The notes beneath the pieces were generated by a model. That model did no database searches. It was not told the origin of the DNA and worked only from the letters and a program-made list of their open reading frames with translations. DNA of 64,000 nucleotides from Haladaptatus sp. QDMS2 (GTDB lineage Archaea; Halobacteriota; Halobacteria; Halobacteriales; Halococcaceae). The DNA lies in the NCBI RefSeq assembly GCF_029338295.1, contig NZ_CP119791.1, positions 186,001 through 250,000 of the forward strand, in the 5' to 3' direction. A program made the position numbers and the translations under genes. Of this stretch, positions 1 through 8,634 are shown in pieces (the first letter of the stretch is position 1; the number at the start of each line of letters is the position of its first letter).

Positions 1-838
1 GCGACTTCTGGACGATGTTTCGGAACACGAGTTCCTCACCCGGGCCGATGACGAGCCACGAGAGCGGAATCAGGACGAGCAACAGCGTCGGGTTCCCCTC
101 TCTGGCTTGCTGTTCGATGCTGCTCTCTGCCCCGGAGAGACCGACCGACTCGAGGATGAGACCGATGACGATGGCCGCCCCGTAGAGGGCGACGATGCCG
201 CCCACCGCGTACGCGAGGTCGCGGCGAGAGGGCCGCCGAATGTCGATGTAGTCGAGGCCGATGTCGCGAATCTTCAGGTAGGCAATCGCCGAGAGGGCGA
301 GTCCGAGGCCGAAGAAGGTGGTGAACACGCCAAACTGGATGGCGAAGCCTGCATCCGCGACGATGGATGCCGGAATGACCGAGAGCGCCATCCCGACGAG
401 GAAGCTGATGAGACCGACCGCCGCGGCCGTCGAGACGTCCTGGACCATTCGCACGAGGTGTTTGGTGGAGACGCCCGCGCCGTCTGCCGCGGCCGCGCCG
501 ACCGAGACGAGACCCGCAATCGCCGCGATGGGGAGGCCGCGGCCCACGTCCGGGGTCGGCACGCCGGCCGTCGCTGGCGCGAGGAGGGCGTAGGCGGCTA
601 CGCCGACCACGGCGAAACTGGCGGTGCCGGCGAGGGGAGCGCCCCACGACCGGGGAATCACGTCGTGGCGGCGAAGGAGGAAGGCGAGCAACGCAAGCCC
701 GGCGAGGGCTGCACCGGCGACGCTGCCGACGGTCAGACTGGCGACGGAGACGCCGCTTCCCGTCCACGGGAGGAACGCGGCGGCGAGCGCGACGCCAGCG
801 AGCGCGAGGCCCACGCTGGCCGCAGGGCTCTTTGACAT
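1..838 (-). CDS. CPBP family intramembrane metalloprotease (3' end outside window)
   Basis: Integral membrane protease of the CPBP (CAAX-processing/bacteriocin-processing) family, cut by the left window edge. Reading from the ATG at 836-838 gives about 279 residues. Most of the visible part is hydrophobic helices, starting around residue 7. Close to the edge, at about residue 267, is E-E-L-V-F-R, which fits the family's first catalytic motif EExxxR. The later histidine motifs would lie outside the window. Family members process prenylated proteins or peptides in the membrane; the substrate here is unknown. It is transcribed away from pgi, whose 3' end lies 39 bp upstream. Confidence 0.8.
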   Translation of the reverse strand, partial: MSKSPAASVGLALAGVALAAAFLPWTGSGVSVASLTVGSVAGAALAGLALLAFLLRRHDVIPRSWGAPLAGTASFAVVGVAAYALLAPATAGVPTPDVGRGLPIAAIAGLVSVGAAAADGAGVSTKHLVRMVQDVSTAAAVGLISFLVGMALSVIPASIVADAGFAIQFGVFTTFFGLGLALSAIAYLKIRDIGLDYIDIRRPSRRDLAYAVGGIVALYGAAIVIGLILESVGLSGAESSIEQQAREGNPTLLLVLIPLSWLVIGPGEELVFRNIVQKS

Positions 839-877
839 ACCGGGAGGTAGGCGGGGACGGCTAAAATCGCTACGGTC

Positions 878-2167
878 TCAGCGAATCCACTTGGTCTCTT
901 TGTCGGCGACGGCCTGCGCTTCTGCGAAGTCGCCACCGCCGAGCAGTCCGCGTGCGGCGCGCTTGCCCCACTCGACGGCAGGTTGGGTGAACGTCTCGAC
1001 GGAGTAGAGTTCCCCCGCGAGGATGCACGCCGCTTCCATGCTGTAGAGCAGGTCGCCGATGCCCACGGCGTCGACGCGGCCGATTTCGATGCGGACGTTC
1101 GGCTGACTCGCGGCGGCGAGGGAGGCTTCCGTCGCGCGAAACTCTGCATCCAGCAGTTCACCGAGCGAATTCCCACTCAGGTAGGCGAGTTCCTCCGCAC
1201 CGGTCTCTGGAATCTCTCGGTCGTCGCGCTCCTGTGAGCGCACGAGCGTGACGAGTTTGTCGTTCGGGCCGGCCCGATAGAGCTGCAACTGCGAGTGCTG
1301 GTCGGTCGCGCCGAGGGCGCGCACCGGCGTCTGGCCCATGCCGTCCTTGCCGAGGCTCTCGGCCCAGAGCTGGGCGAACCACTCGGCGAACGGTTCGAGT
1401 GCCTCGGCGTAGGGCACCATCGCGTTGATGTGTGCGCCCCGGAGGTCGAGGGCGTAGGCAATCGCGCCGTAGGCGTAGGCCGGGGAGTCGAACAGCGACC
1501 CGGAGAGCGACTCCATCGCTCGCTCGCCGCCTTCGAGAACCGCTTCGATGTCGCCGCCAAGGATGGCCGCGGGCACGAGACCGACCGCAGAAAGCGCAGA
1601 GAAGCGACCCGGCACGCCGTCCGGAACCGTGAGCGTCGGCAGGTGGTGGGTGTCCGCGAGGTCACGGAGGGGGCCGGACTCGCCGGTGGTGACAATGGTC
1701 TGGTCAGTCCAATCGACGCCCGCGGCCTTCATCGCGTCGCGAACGACGAGGAACGTGGCGAGCGTCTCGGCCGTCGTGCCAGAGCGCGAGACGACGTTCA
1801 CGGCGGTGGTCGCCAGGTCGAGTTCGTCGAGGACGGCGCTCGTGTGCTCTGGGTCCACGTTATCGAGGACGTAGGCGTTCTCGATGCCGAGTGCCCGGGA
1901 GATGGTCGCCGCCCCGAGGGCGCTGCCGCCGATGCCGACGGTGAGCACCGACTCGGCGTCGGTGAGCGGAGCGATGGCATCACGAATCTCCGCGGCGTCC
2001 GTCTGCGCGGGGAGGTTGAGCGCCTCATACCCGTGTTCGTGCGTCTCTCTGCCGCGTTCGATTCGCTGGTGGGCGCTCTCGACGCGCTCGTCGAGGCGTT
2101 CCAGGGCCACTTCGGTCACGCCCGGTTTCGCGACCGAGGCGAGTGCGTTGCCGACGTCCAGTTGCAT
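878..2167 (-). CDS. pgi: Glucose-6-phosphate isomerase
   Basis: Cytosolic enzyme interconverting glucose-6-phosphate and fructose-6-phosphate; in haloarchaea it serves gluconeogenesis and supplies fructose-6-phosphate to GlmS. The 429-residue length is normal for the archaeal PGI superfamily form. Visible motifs are the phosphosugar-binding loop VGIGGSALGA, SRSGTTAET, the GKDG segment and the C-terminal QPAVEWGKRAARGLL signature. I start at the ATG at 2165-2167 (MQLDVGNAL). The frame stays open upstream to 2314, but that extension is basic and untypical. The upstream gene is divergent. Confidence 0.95.
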   Translation of the reverse strand: MQLDVGNALASVAKPGVTEVALERLDERVESAHQRIERGRETHEHGYEALNLPAQTDAAEIRDAIAPLTDAESVLTVGIGGSALGAATISRALGIENAYVLDNVDPEHTSAVLDELDLATTAVNVVSRSGTTAETLATFLVVRDAMKAAGVDWTDQTIVTTGESGPLRDLADTHHLPTLTVPDGVPGRFSALSAVGLVPAAILGGDIEAVLEGGERAMESLSGSLFDSPAYAYGAIAYALDLRGAHINAMVPYAEALEPFAEWFAQLWAESLGKDGMGQTPVRALGATDQHSQLQLYRAGPNDKLVTLVRSQERDDREIPETGAEELAYLSGNSLGELLDAEFRATEASLAAASQPNVRIEIGRVDAVGIGDLLYSMEAACILAGELYSVETFTQPAVEWGKRAARGLLGGGDFAEAQAVADKETKWIR

Positions 2168-2324
2168 AGATGGACGCTCGGGTGGAGGGGTAAAATGATT
2201 GGTGTAACGCCGTCGTGCGCTGCAGGTTACAACTTCCGGCAGCCCGACGTGCGAAATTTGGCGCGGACTGTCCGCAGGACCGATATCGCGTCGTTTAATC
2301 GGCTCCGCTCCCAACTCCCCGATA

Positions 2325-2882
2325 ATGACAGCCAGTGGGACGACCGACGGTGACGACGCCTACAAGGGCGTGTTCGGCGCGATTCCCTACGCGCTTCGCG
2401 CAAGCGATTCACTCCTGTTTCGAACCTACGTCGTCGTCGGGTCGCTCGCCGGGTTGTTGGTGACTATCACCATCACGCTCGCGCTGGTCGTCCTCATCGC
2501 CGCGACGTCGAACGTTCCCGGTGGGTCGCTCACCCTCTCGCGGGCGTTCTACGTCGTCATCGGCATTCTGGTGCTCGGACCGCTGCTCGCGCCCATCCTG
2601 TTCGTCGCCCGCCGCCACCGCCGTCGCTTGCCGGTGAGTGCCCGCTACGACACGCTACTCGCTGCCGCCGGCTACCTGTTCCTCCTGTCGTTGTACGTCG
2701 GCCTCGTCATCTCCATTCCGGAGTGTTTCGTCCTCGACGGCGAGACGACCTGCCGTAACTCGCCAACGGGCGTGTTCGGTCCGGTCATCAGCGTCCTCTA
2801 CGCGCTTCCGGCCATCACGAGTCCACTCCCGCCGCTGTTTGCGGCGTTGCTCATCTTTGCTATCCACCGCAAACTCCGGTAA
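2325..2882 (+). CDS. Haloarchaeal four-helix membrane protein, unknown function
   Basis: A 185-residue protein with about four transmembrane helices (near residues 38-62, 76-97, 110-130 and 150-178). The soluble N-terminus is acidic and a short basic stretch (RRHRRR) follows helix 2, which suggests a cytoplasmic loop. A TTTAAT box sits about 25 nt before the ATG, so the mRNA is probably leaderless. It is divergent from pgi. I do not recognise a family with known function. Confidence 0.75.
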   Translation: MTASGTTDGDDAYKGVFGAIPYALRASDSLLFRTYVVVGSLAGLLVTITITLALVVLIAATSNVPGGSLTLSRAFYVVIGILVLGPLLAPILFVARRHRRRLPVSARYDTLLAAAGYLFLLSLYVGLVISIPECFVLDGETTCRNSPTGVFGPVISVLYALPAITSPLPPLFAALLIFAIHRKLR

Positions 2883-2925
2883 ATTTTGTCGAAAACTTAA
2901 GTGTGGCCCTCTCTAGCATCCAGCT

Positions 2926-3720
2926 ATGGGCACTGCATTCGACGATCTCGCGTTCCTCGCTGGATCAGCGAATCGGGCCACCGTCCTCCTCTCGTTGTCG
3001 AATCAGCCACGCGACCGTCACGAACTCGAAGCCGAGACGGGTGCGTCGCGGGTCACGCTGGGACGCATCCTCGCCGACCTTACAGACAAGGGGTGGGTTC
3101 GAAAGCAGGGCCACACGTACGAGGTGACGGGCGTTGGCAAACTCGTCGCCACGGCGTTCGGCACCTTTCTCGAAACGATGGAGACCATCTCGCAGTTGGG
3201 ACCGATGGCCCCGTGGCTACCGGTTGAGAACTTCGGCTTCGACATCGAGCGCCTCGACGACGCCCTGGTCACCGTTCCAACGACGGCGGACCCGCTCGCC
3301 CCCTATCGGCGGGCGGCTCACACGCAGCGAAACGCGTCGTCGCTTTCGGTCCTCACGAACGCCACCGCCCCGCAGAACATCGAGGTCATTTGGCGGCGAA
3401 CCACCGCTGGCGACCTGAAAATCGAAGCAATCCTCACCGGCGACGTCATCGACACCATCCGCAGCGACGAACAGATGGCCGCCCAGTTTCGCGACATTCT
3501 GGCCTCTGGACAGGCAGAGATCCGTCGCTACTCCGGCGACATCCCGTTCATCGTGTCCATCGCCGACGAGACGGTGGACATCGCCATCGCCGACGAAACC
3601 GGGATGCCTCGGGGCCTCATTCAGGTCACAGACGACGCAGTTCGGTCGTGGGCCGAACAGACCATCGCCCGATATCGCGACCAATCGGACCCGCTCACGT
3701 GCGACGCTTTCTCTGCCTGA
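2926..3720 (+). CDS. Winged-helix transcriptional regulator with DUF1724-type sensor domain
   Basis: DNA-binding regulator of a type common in haloarchaea. Residues 5-75 form a winged helix (recognition segment ASRVTLGRILADL, wing around GWVRKQGHTYEVT). Residues 110-255 match the DUF1724/FilR1 middle-domain pattern, with an IEVIWRRT strand, GQAEIRRYSGD and FIVSIADETVDIAIAD. This is usually taken to be a ligand-sensing or dimerising part. Total length is 264 aa, normal for the family. An AACTTAAG box about 27 nt upstream of the ATG gives an almost leaderless transcript. Targets are unknown. Confidence 0.85.
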   Translation: MGTAFDDLAFLAGSANRATVLLSLSNQPRDRHELEAETGASRVTLGRILADLTDKGWVRKQGHTYEVTGVGKLVATAFGTFLETMETISQLGPMAPWLPVENFGFDIERLDDALVTVPTTADPLAPYRRAAHTQRNASSLSVLTNATAPQNIEVIWRRTTAGDLKIEAILTGDVIDTIRSDEQMAAQFRDILASGQAEIRRYSGDIPFIVSIADETVDIAIADETGMPRGLIQVTDDAVRSWAEQTIARYRDQSDPLTCDAFSA

Positions 3721-3765
3721 CCGGCACACGAAACGCAGAAAACGCACCCGCACCTAGCCACGGGC

Positions 3766-4227
3766 ATGAAAAAGACGGGCACGTTTCTCTGCACCCACGC
3801 AGAGGCCGACTCGGCAATTCTTCGAGACGTCACCGACGGCCAGGTTCACACGCTCGGGTCAAATCCCGGCGTCGAAGAGGGCGACGCCATCGAGGGTACC
3901 CTCGCGCCCGAACCGCCGATGGAGGTTTCGTGGCAACTCGTCTCCGTCGAGCGCCGTTGGCAAATCCCCGTCGAGCGAAGCGACGAATCGCCGACGAAGT
4001 TAGAACGCGACCTCGCCGCAGACCAGGAGGTGGGTGGCCTCACGACCCGCGAACGGGCCGGTATTGGCGAGATTCACGTCCTCACGGTCGAACCGGACAT
4101 GACCGACTCGGTGGTCGAAGATGTCCTCGAAGACGGCGCAACACTCGAACGCGCCGCTCGTCTCGGCGTCAACCGGGTCGAAATTCGCGCCGCATCCGGC
4201 GTCGTCGCGGTGCGCTATCTCCCCTGA
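3766..4227 (+). CDS. DUF5812 family protein
   Basis: A 153-residue acidic cytosolic protein found across haloarchaea. The order is a small beta-rich N-terminus (KKTGTFLCTHAEAD), a central helix (SPTKLERDLAADQEVG) and a C-terminal alpha/beta segment ending VAVRYLP. No catalytic motif is recognisable. Its stop codon overlaps the convergent gene at 4215 by 13 bp. The family assignment rests on remembered similarity, not a search. Confidence 0.8.
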   Translation: MKKTGTFLCTHAEADSAILRDVTDGQVHTLGSNPGVEEGDAIEGTLAPEPPMEVSWQLVSVERRWQIPVERSDESPTKLERDLAADQEVGGLTTRERAGIGEIHVLTVEPDMTDSVVEDVLEDGATLERAARLGVNRVEIRAASGVVAVRYLP

Positions 4228-4529
4228 GGTGCGCCCTCGCTCTGGACGAGCCAGCCACCTTCGATGCCACAGGCCTCGCGCTCCGTGTACTCGATTGTGG
4301 TCGTCTCGCCGACGCGCGTGCCGCCGTCTATCGCCTCGATTCTGAGCGGCACGTCGAGTGAACTCCCACAGCACCCCACGTCCACGAACTCCTCGAAAAC
4401 GTCGCCGACTGCGGGTTCGCCGAGCGTTTTCTTCAGGTAGGCGCGAAACCACGGCGTGTCGAGTTGGTCGCGGCCCCACCCGCTCAGGTCGGCCGGATAC
4501 GAGATGTTGACCCGCGTTGCGTCGCTCAT
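4215..4529 (-). CDS. Small haloarchaeal conserved protein (DUF7968-like)
   Basis: A 104-residue acidic protein starting at MSDATRVNISYP. Features are a YPADLSGWGRDQLDTPWFR segment and a Cys-Cys-Gly-Ser turn (VGCCGSSLDV) near residue 58, then EACGIEGGW near the end. The three cysteines could bind a metal, but no classical motif is complete. The open frame extends upstream to 4592, but that extension is basic and unlike haloarchaeal protein. The family name is tentative. Confidence 0.7.
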   Translation of the reverse strand: MSDATRVNISYPADLSGWGRDQLDTPWFRAYLKKTLGEPAVGDVFEEFVDVGCCGSSLDVPLRIEAIDGGTRVGETTTIEYTEREACGIEGGWLVQSEGAPQGR

Positions 4530-4640
4530 AGCATCCCCTTTGGGTGCCATTGCCAAGCAACTTGTGGGTTCCCTGCCGTTTCGTTCTCTCACGACAGAAG
4601 GATAAGAAGGCTTATTCGACGGGGATTAGGACCCACAGGT

Positions 4641-5513
4641 ATGGTCGAGTTCGAGGTACCGAAGGTCGATTACACCCGGTACTCCAACCGCCAGTTGGCC
4701 GCGGTGCCCCTCGGAGTGCTCGCCGTTGCACTCCTCATCATCGCTGGCTGGTTCGTGATGACGGGTGCGCCGGTCACCCCGGGCATCGCGTTCACTGGCG
4801 GCACCGAGTTACAGATACAGACTACTGATTCACCCGCCCAGATCGAGGCGACGTTCGACACGCCGGTCGAATCGATTCAGCCGATTCGGTCGAGTGACAA
4901 CAGCTACATCGTGACGTTCCAGGCGTCCGGCGAGGACACGTCAGCTGGGGCCATCGAGCAACAGGCCCGCGACGCTGGCTACACCGTCCAGTCCTCACAG
5001 AGTCGCTCGCCAAGCTTCGGCGCGGAGACCCAGCGCCTCGCGCTCATCGGCATCCTCATCGCGTTTGGTGGCATGAGCGCCATCGTCTTCCTGCTGTTTC
5101 GGTCGTTCGTCCCCTCCATCGCCGTCGTTCTCTCTGCATTTTCCGACATCGTCATTCCCATCGCGCTGATGAACATCTTCGGCATCAAACTCTCACTCGG
5201 GACGGTCGCCGCGCTGTTGATGCTCATCGGTTACAGCGTGGACTCAGACCTCCTGCTCAACAACCACATCCTGCGCCGCAGCGGTGACTTCTATGAGTCC
5301 ACCTACCGGGCGATGCGCACGGGTGTGACCATGACGCTCACGTCGCTCGCGGCGATGACCGTCATGACGATTACGGCGTTCCTCTTCGGGATTCCACTGC
5401 TCCCGTCTATCGGTATCGTCCTCGTCTTCGGGCTGACCGCTGACCTGATGAACACCTACATGTTAAATCTGAGCCTGCTTCGCTGGTACAAGTTCGAGGG
5501 GGTCGCCCGATGA
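4641..5513 (+). CDS. secF: Preprotein translocase subunit SecF
   Basis: Inner-membrane SecDF component that helps Sec-dependent export. The 290-residue length is normal for archaeal SecF. It has one N-terminal helix (about 20-42), an external P1-type domain beginning FTGGTELQIQT, and five C-terminal helices that include GTVAALLMLIGYSVDSDLLLNN. That last block carries the conserved Asp-rich loop of the RND-like fold. The ATG at 4641 was chosen over the upstream open frame; a TTATTC box lies about 30 nt before it. The 3' end overlaps secD by 4 bp (ATGA), so the two are translationally coupled. Confidence 0.95.
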   Translation: MVEFEVPKVDYTRYSNRQLAAVPLGVLAVALLIIAGWFVMTGAPVTPGIAFTGGTELQIQTTDSPAQIEATFDTPVESIQPIRSSDNSYIVTFQASGEDTSAGAIEQQARDAGYTVQSSQSRSPSFGAETQRLALIGILIAFGGMSAIVFLLFRSFVPSIAVVLSAFSDIVIPIALMNIFGIKLSLGTVAALLMLIGYSVDSDLLLNNHILRRSGDFYESTYRAMRTGVTMTLTSLAAMTVMTITAFLFGIPLLPSIGIVLVFGLTADLMNTYMLNLSLLRWYKFEGVAR

Positions 5514-7066
5514 GCGCCCTCCGCGAAAACTGGCGCATCGTCCTGTTGGTCATCTTCGTCGTGCTCTCTGGGGTGGCGCTGTTCGCGCCGACCGGGAGCG
5601 CAGACGACGGCGGCCAGGCCGGCACCGCAGACACGGGGCCGACGAACCTCAAGTACGGCCTCGAACTCTCTGGCGGGACGCGGATTCGCGCCCCGCTCGT
5701 CGGCATGACCGCAGAGGATGTCGACGTGACGCCCGACAACGATCGCGAGGTGGAAATCGCCGTCGCGAATCAGCTGAACATCTCGCGAACCGACGTTCGC
5801 GCCACGCCCCAGACCCGCACCGTTGAGGTGTTCACGGAGAACGTGACCCAAGCACAGTTCGCCCAGGCACTCCAGGCCGCAGGTCTCTCCGCGAGCGAGG
5901 AGAACATCCGCGACGGCGTCACCGACGAGACGCGCCAGACGGCTGTCTCTGTCCTCACGGAGAAAATCAACCGCATCGGCCTCTCTGGAGGGTCGGTCCA
6001 GCAGGTCCAGACCACCCAGGAGACGTTCATCCTCATCGAGGTGCCAAACCAGAATCGCACCGAGGTGTTGAACCTCATCGGTGACCGCGGGAAGGTCGAA
6101 ATCGTCGCCGAGTTCCCCACCGACGCGAACGGCACCACCGAGTATCGACAGGTGTCGATGCTGACGCAGGGTGACTTCGCCGAGATCGGCGCGCCACAGG
6201 CGGGCCAGGGCAACCAGCCGTCGTACGTCCCCGTGACGCTCACCGACGAAGCGGCGCAGAACTTCTCACAGGGGATGCAGAACTTCGGCTTCACCAGCCA
6301 GCAGGGCGTCCAGAGCTGCCGATACAGCGACACGCCTGACGACCCCGGCTACTGTCTCCACACCGTCGTTGACGGCGAAATCGTTTACTCGGCGTCGATG
6401 TCCACGGGCCTCGCGGGCACCATCGCGAACGGCGACTTCGTGAAGGACCCCGGCTTCCGGATGACGACGACGAACGCCTCCGACGCCCGCGCGCTGCAGG
6501 TCAACCTGCAGGCCGGCGCGCTCCCAACTTCCCTCGACATCGAGGGCGAGGGGACGACGTACTTCCTCGAACCGGCGCTCGCGTCTGAGTTCAAGCTGTT
6601 CAGCCTCATCACGGGCATCATCGCCGTGCTCGCCGTCGCCGGGATGACGTATCTGCGCTACGGCGAGGCGAAAATCGCCGCCCCGATGGTCGTGACCGCA
6701 CTCTCCGAGGTCGTCATCCTGCTCGGGTTCGCCGCGGCGGTCAACCTCGCGCTCGACCTCTCGCACATCGCGGGGCTCATCGCCGTCATCGGTACCGGGG
6801 TGGACGACCTGGTCATCATCGCAGACGAGATTAGCCAGTCAGGCGTGACGACGAGTCGCGTCTTCCGCGACCGCTTCCGCAAGGCGTTCTGGGTCATCGG
6901 CGCGGCCGCCGTGACCACCATCATCGCCATGAGTCCGCTCGCGGTGCTCAGCCTCGGCGACCTGCAAGGGTTCGCCATCATCACCATCGTCGGCGTGCTC
7001 ATCGGGGTGCTCGTCACCCGGCCGGCCTACGGTGACGTGCTCCGGAACCTGATGGACATCGACTGA
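5510..7066 (+). CDS. secD: Preprotein translocase subunit SecD
   Basis: Partner of SecF in the membrane translocase accessory complex. It is 518 residues, with one N-terminal helix (10-30), a large external P1 domain (YGLELSGGTRIRAP near 45) and five helices from about 365. The helices include the conserved AGLIAVIGTGVDDLVIIADE motif around 425-445. The order secF-secD with a 4-bp overlap is normal in archaea, the reverse of most bacteria. A T6 tract 12 bp after the stop probably ends transcription. Confidence 0.95.
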   Translation: MSALRENWRIVLLVIFVVLSGVALFAPTGSADDGGQAGTADTGPTNLKYGLELSGGTRIRAPLVGMTAEDVDVTPDNDREVEIAVANQLNISRTDVRATPQTRTVEVFTENVTQAQFAQALQAAGLSASEENIRDGVTDETRQTAVSVLTEKINRIGLSGGSVQQVQTTQETFILIEVPNQNRTEVLNLIGDRGKVEIVAEFPTDANGTTEYRQVSMLTQGDFAEIGAPQAGQGNQPSYVPVTLTDEAAQNFSQGMQNFGFTSQQGVQSCRYSDTPDDPGYCLHTVVDGEIVYSASMSTGLAGTIANGDFVKDPGFRMTTTNASDARALQVNLQAGALPTSLDIEGEGTTYFLEPALASEFKLFSLITGIIAVLAVAGMTYLRYGEAKIAAPMVVTALSEVVILLGFAAAVNLALDLSHIAGLIAVIGTGVDDLVIIADEISQSGVTTSRVFRDRFRKAFWVIGAAAVTTIIAMSPLAVLSLGDLQGFAIITIVGVLIGVLVTRPAYGDVLRNLMDID

Positions 7067-7077
7067 TTGGGCGACCG

Positions 7078-7083
7078 CTTTTT
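7078..7083 (+). terminator. T-tract terminator after secFD
   Basis: Six consecutive T residues follow a GC-rich stretch 12 bp downstream of the secD stop. This is the usual archaeal intrinsic termination signal; the next gene runs towards it. Confidence 0.5.
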
Positions 7084-7090
7084 TCGATTC

Positions 7091-7330
7091 TTACTCGATG
7101 CGCTCGTGTTCGAACGCAACACCAGCCGCGAGGCCGAACGACGCGAGGCCAAAGCCGAGTGCCGCTGCGCCGAACGTGGTCACGCCAGCGAACGCGCCGA
7201 CGCCGTACACTACCGCGATTGCCAGTAGGACAAACCACGAGGTGGTTGGCGGCGGGGAGACGAGAAACACGACTGCAGGAACGAGTGTGGCAACGAGGAC
7301 GGAGAGGACGGCGTACGCGGACCGATTCAT
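7091..7330 (-). CDS. Small two- to three-helix membrane protein
   Basis: A 79-residue hydrophobic protein. Helices lie at about residues 5-25 and 31-50, with a glycine/alanine-rich third helix at 52-72 and an acidic tail (EHERIE). Codon use matches neighbouring haloarchaeal genes. No function can be inferred. It is convergent with secD and lies downstream of the SMR exporter gene. Confidence 0.65.
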   Translation of the reverse strand: MNRSAYAVLSVLVATLVPAVVFLVSPPPTTSWFVLLAIAVVYGVGAFAGVTTFGAAALGFGLASFGLAAGVAFEHERIE

Positions 7331-7369
7331 GTCGAACCGTTCACCGCAGCGTCACTTAATTCACCGCAG

Positions 7370-7693
7370 TCAGTGGCCGCCGGAGACGAGATTCAGACCG
7401 ACGATACCCACCACAATCAGGCCGATGAAGCCGAGTCGCGCGACGGTCGCGGGCTCGTCGAACAGGTACATCCCGAGAATCGCCGTCCCCACCGCACCGA
7501 TGCCGGTCCAGACGGCGTAGGCGGTGCCAACGGGGAGGGTTTCGACGGCTTTCGCGAGGAGGACCATGCTGATGACGAGTGCGACGACGGTTCCGGCAGT
7601 TGGGAGTGGCTTCGTCAGCCCTTCAGAATAGCCGAGTCCGATGGCCCATGCGACTTCGAAGAGGCCGGCGACGAACAGCAGATTCCAAGACAT
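7370..7693 (-). CDS. sugE: SMR-family exporter, Gdx/SugE subtype
   Basis: Small multidrug resistance transporter of 107 residues with four transmembrane helices, working as a dual-topology dimer. The Gdx/SugE subtype exports guanidinium ion rather than bulky drugs. Glu13, the proton/substrate-coupling residue, is present in AGLFEVAWAIGLGYS. The block LPVGTAYAVWTGIGAVGT is almost identical to E. coli SugE. I chose the ATG at 7691-7693 because MSWNLLFVAG aligns with the SugE N-terminus; the frame upstream is not transporter-like. No guanidine riboswitch is visible. Confidence 0.9.
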   Translation of the reverse strand: MSWNLLFVAGLFEVAWAIGLGYSEGLTKPLPTAGTVVALVISMVLLAKAVETLPVGTAYAVWTGIGAVGTAILGMYLFDEPATVARLGFIGLIVVGIVGLNLVSGGH

Positions 7694-7734
7694 CGTCTCT
7701 GCGTTGGGAGTGCAGACGGCTATAGCTGCTGGAA

Positions 7735-7869
7735 TCAGCGCGTCGTGCCCTGTGAGGGCGACAGCTTCTGTACGGCTTTGAGGCCGCTGTACACCACTGG
7801 CGGGGCGACGACCAGCAACACCAGGAGCAGCGCGAAGAACCCCTCGGCACCTGCCTGAAGCGGAATCAT
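7735..7869 (-). CDS. 44-residue single-helix membrane protein
   Basis: Small ORF, starting MIPLQAGAEG. One strong hydrophobic helix at residues 11-28 is followed by a basic, polar tail (KAVQKLSPSQ). The layout (short exterior start, helix, positively charged cytoplasmic tail) is that of a real membrane microprotein. It lies between rnhB and the SMR exporter, 41 bp upstream of the latter on the same strand, so the two may be cotranscribed. Confidence 0.6.
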   Translation of the reverse strand: MIPLQAGAEGFFALLLVLLVVAPPVVYSGLKAVQKLSPSQGTTR

Positions 7870-7911
7870 ACCAGCAAATTCCCGTTCCAGTATGAGTGTC
7901 TTGTGGGCGGT

Positions 7912-8553
7912 TCAGAACTCGGTGAGTCCTGACTGCTCGCGGGCAGCGAGGACATCCTTGCTCGTCTGCCACGAGGCTCGAGCGCACGCGGGGAGTTCGC
8001 CATGCTGCGCAACGTATCCTTCGAGGAACGATTTGGTCGTCGGATCGCTTGGATAGCCGCTGCCGACCTCGCCGTACTCTGCAGCAAGTGTCGCGACGTG
8101 AGCGTCGCGGGCGACCTTGGCGACGATGCTGGCCGCGCCCACGACGGGGTGATTTTCGTCTGCATTGTGCTCCGCCCGCAGGGTGACATTCTTGTCCAAC
8201 TTTCCGGCCACCCGACGGGCGAACCGCGCTTCGTCGGTGTCACAGGCGTCCACGATGCCTTCCATATCGTCTTCGAGGATTTGTCGGAGGGCTTGCGCCT
8301 GGGCGCGGACGGTAAGGGTGTTCAGGTCCGTCTCGGGGTCGTCAATCTCGTCGACGCGCACCTCCGCGAGGCCAATACTGACTTTTGGCGACGCTCTGAG
8401 GGCTTCGTCCAGTTCCTCGCGGCGACCCGGCGTGAGGAACTTCGAGTCTCTGATTCCGGCCGGGAGGTCGCTCTCGTCGGGCACGCTCACGGCGGCGGCG
8501 AACATCGAACCGAGGACGGGACCGCGCCCAGCCTCGTCTGCACCAAAGTGCAT
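7912..8553 (-). CDS. rnhB: Ribonuclease HII
   Basis: Endonuclease removing RNA, including single ribonucleotides, from DNA-RNA hybrids. It is 213 residues, standard for archaeal RNase HII. The active-site acids are visible: Asp6 and Glu7 in GADEAGRG, Asp102 in IVDACDTDE and Asp132 in HNADENHPVVGAASIVAKV. The C-terminal GSGYPSDPTTKSFL segment is also typical. A TATA-like element about 30 nt upstream suggests a near-leaderless mRNA. Confidence 0.95.
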   Translation of the reverse strand: MHFGADEAGRGPVLGSMFAAAVSVPDESDLPAGIRDSKFLTPGRREELDEALRASPKVSIGLAEVRVDEIDDPETDLNTLTVRAQAQALRQILEDDMEGIVDACDTDEARFARRVAGKLDKNVTLRAEHNADENHPVVGAASIVAKVARDAHVATLAAEYGEVGSGYPSDPTTKSFLEGYVAQHGELPACARASWQTSKDVLAAREQSGLTEF

Positions 8554-8577
8554 CGCATGGCCATCAACGCCAGATGG

Positions 8578-8590
8578 TATAGTATTTTTC
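8578..8590 (-). promoter_or_regulatory. TATA region of rnhB
   Basis: On the minus strand this reads as AAAAATACTATA, centred about 30 nt before the rnhB ATG. That fits a haloarchaeal promoter with little or no leader. Confidence 0.45.
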
Positions 8591-8612
8591 GCCGCGATGT
8601 CGCGTCAATCCC

Positions 8613-8619
8613 AAAAAAA
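8613..8619 (-). terminator. T7 tract after the Tat-exported protein gene
   Basis: Seven T residues on the minus strand lie 16 bp beyond the stop of the gene at 8635-9159, between it and the rnhB promoter. Confidence 0.5.
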
Positions 8620-8634
8620 CCCAGCCACTGCTGC

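Noticed and set aside
3390-4361. Plus-strand frame of 323 codons crossing three genes
   Set aside because: Composition is Arg/His/Pro-rich and it overlaps the regulator, DUF5812 and the convergent gene in another frame.
7370-7693. Guanidine riboswitch before the SugE/Gdx gene
   Set aside because: Only about 40 bp separate it from the upstream small gene and no conserved guanidine-riboswitch core is visible.
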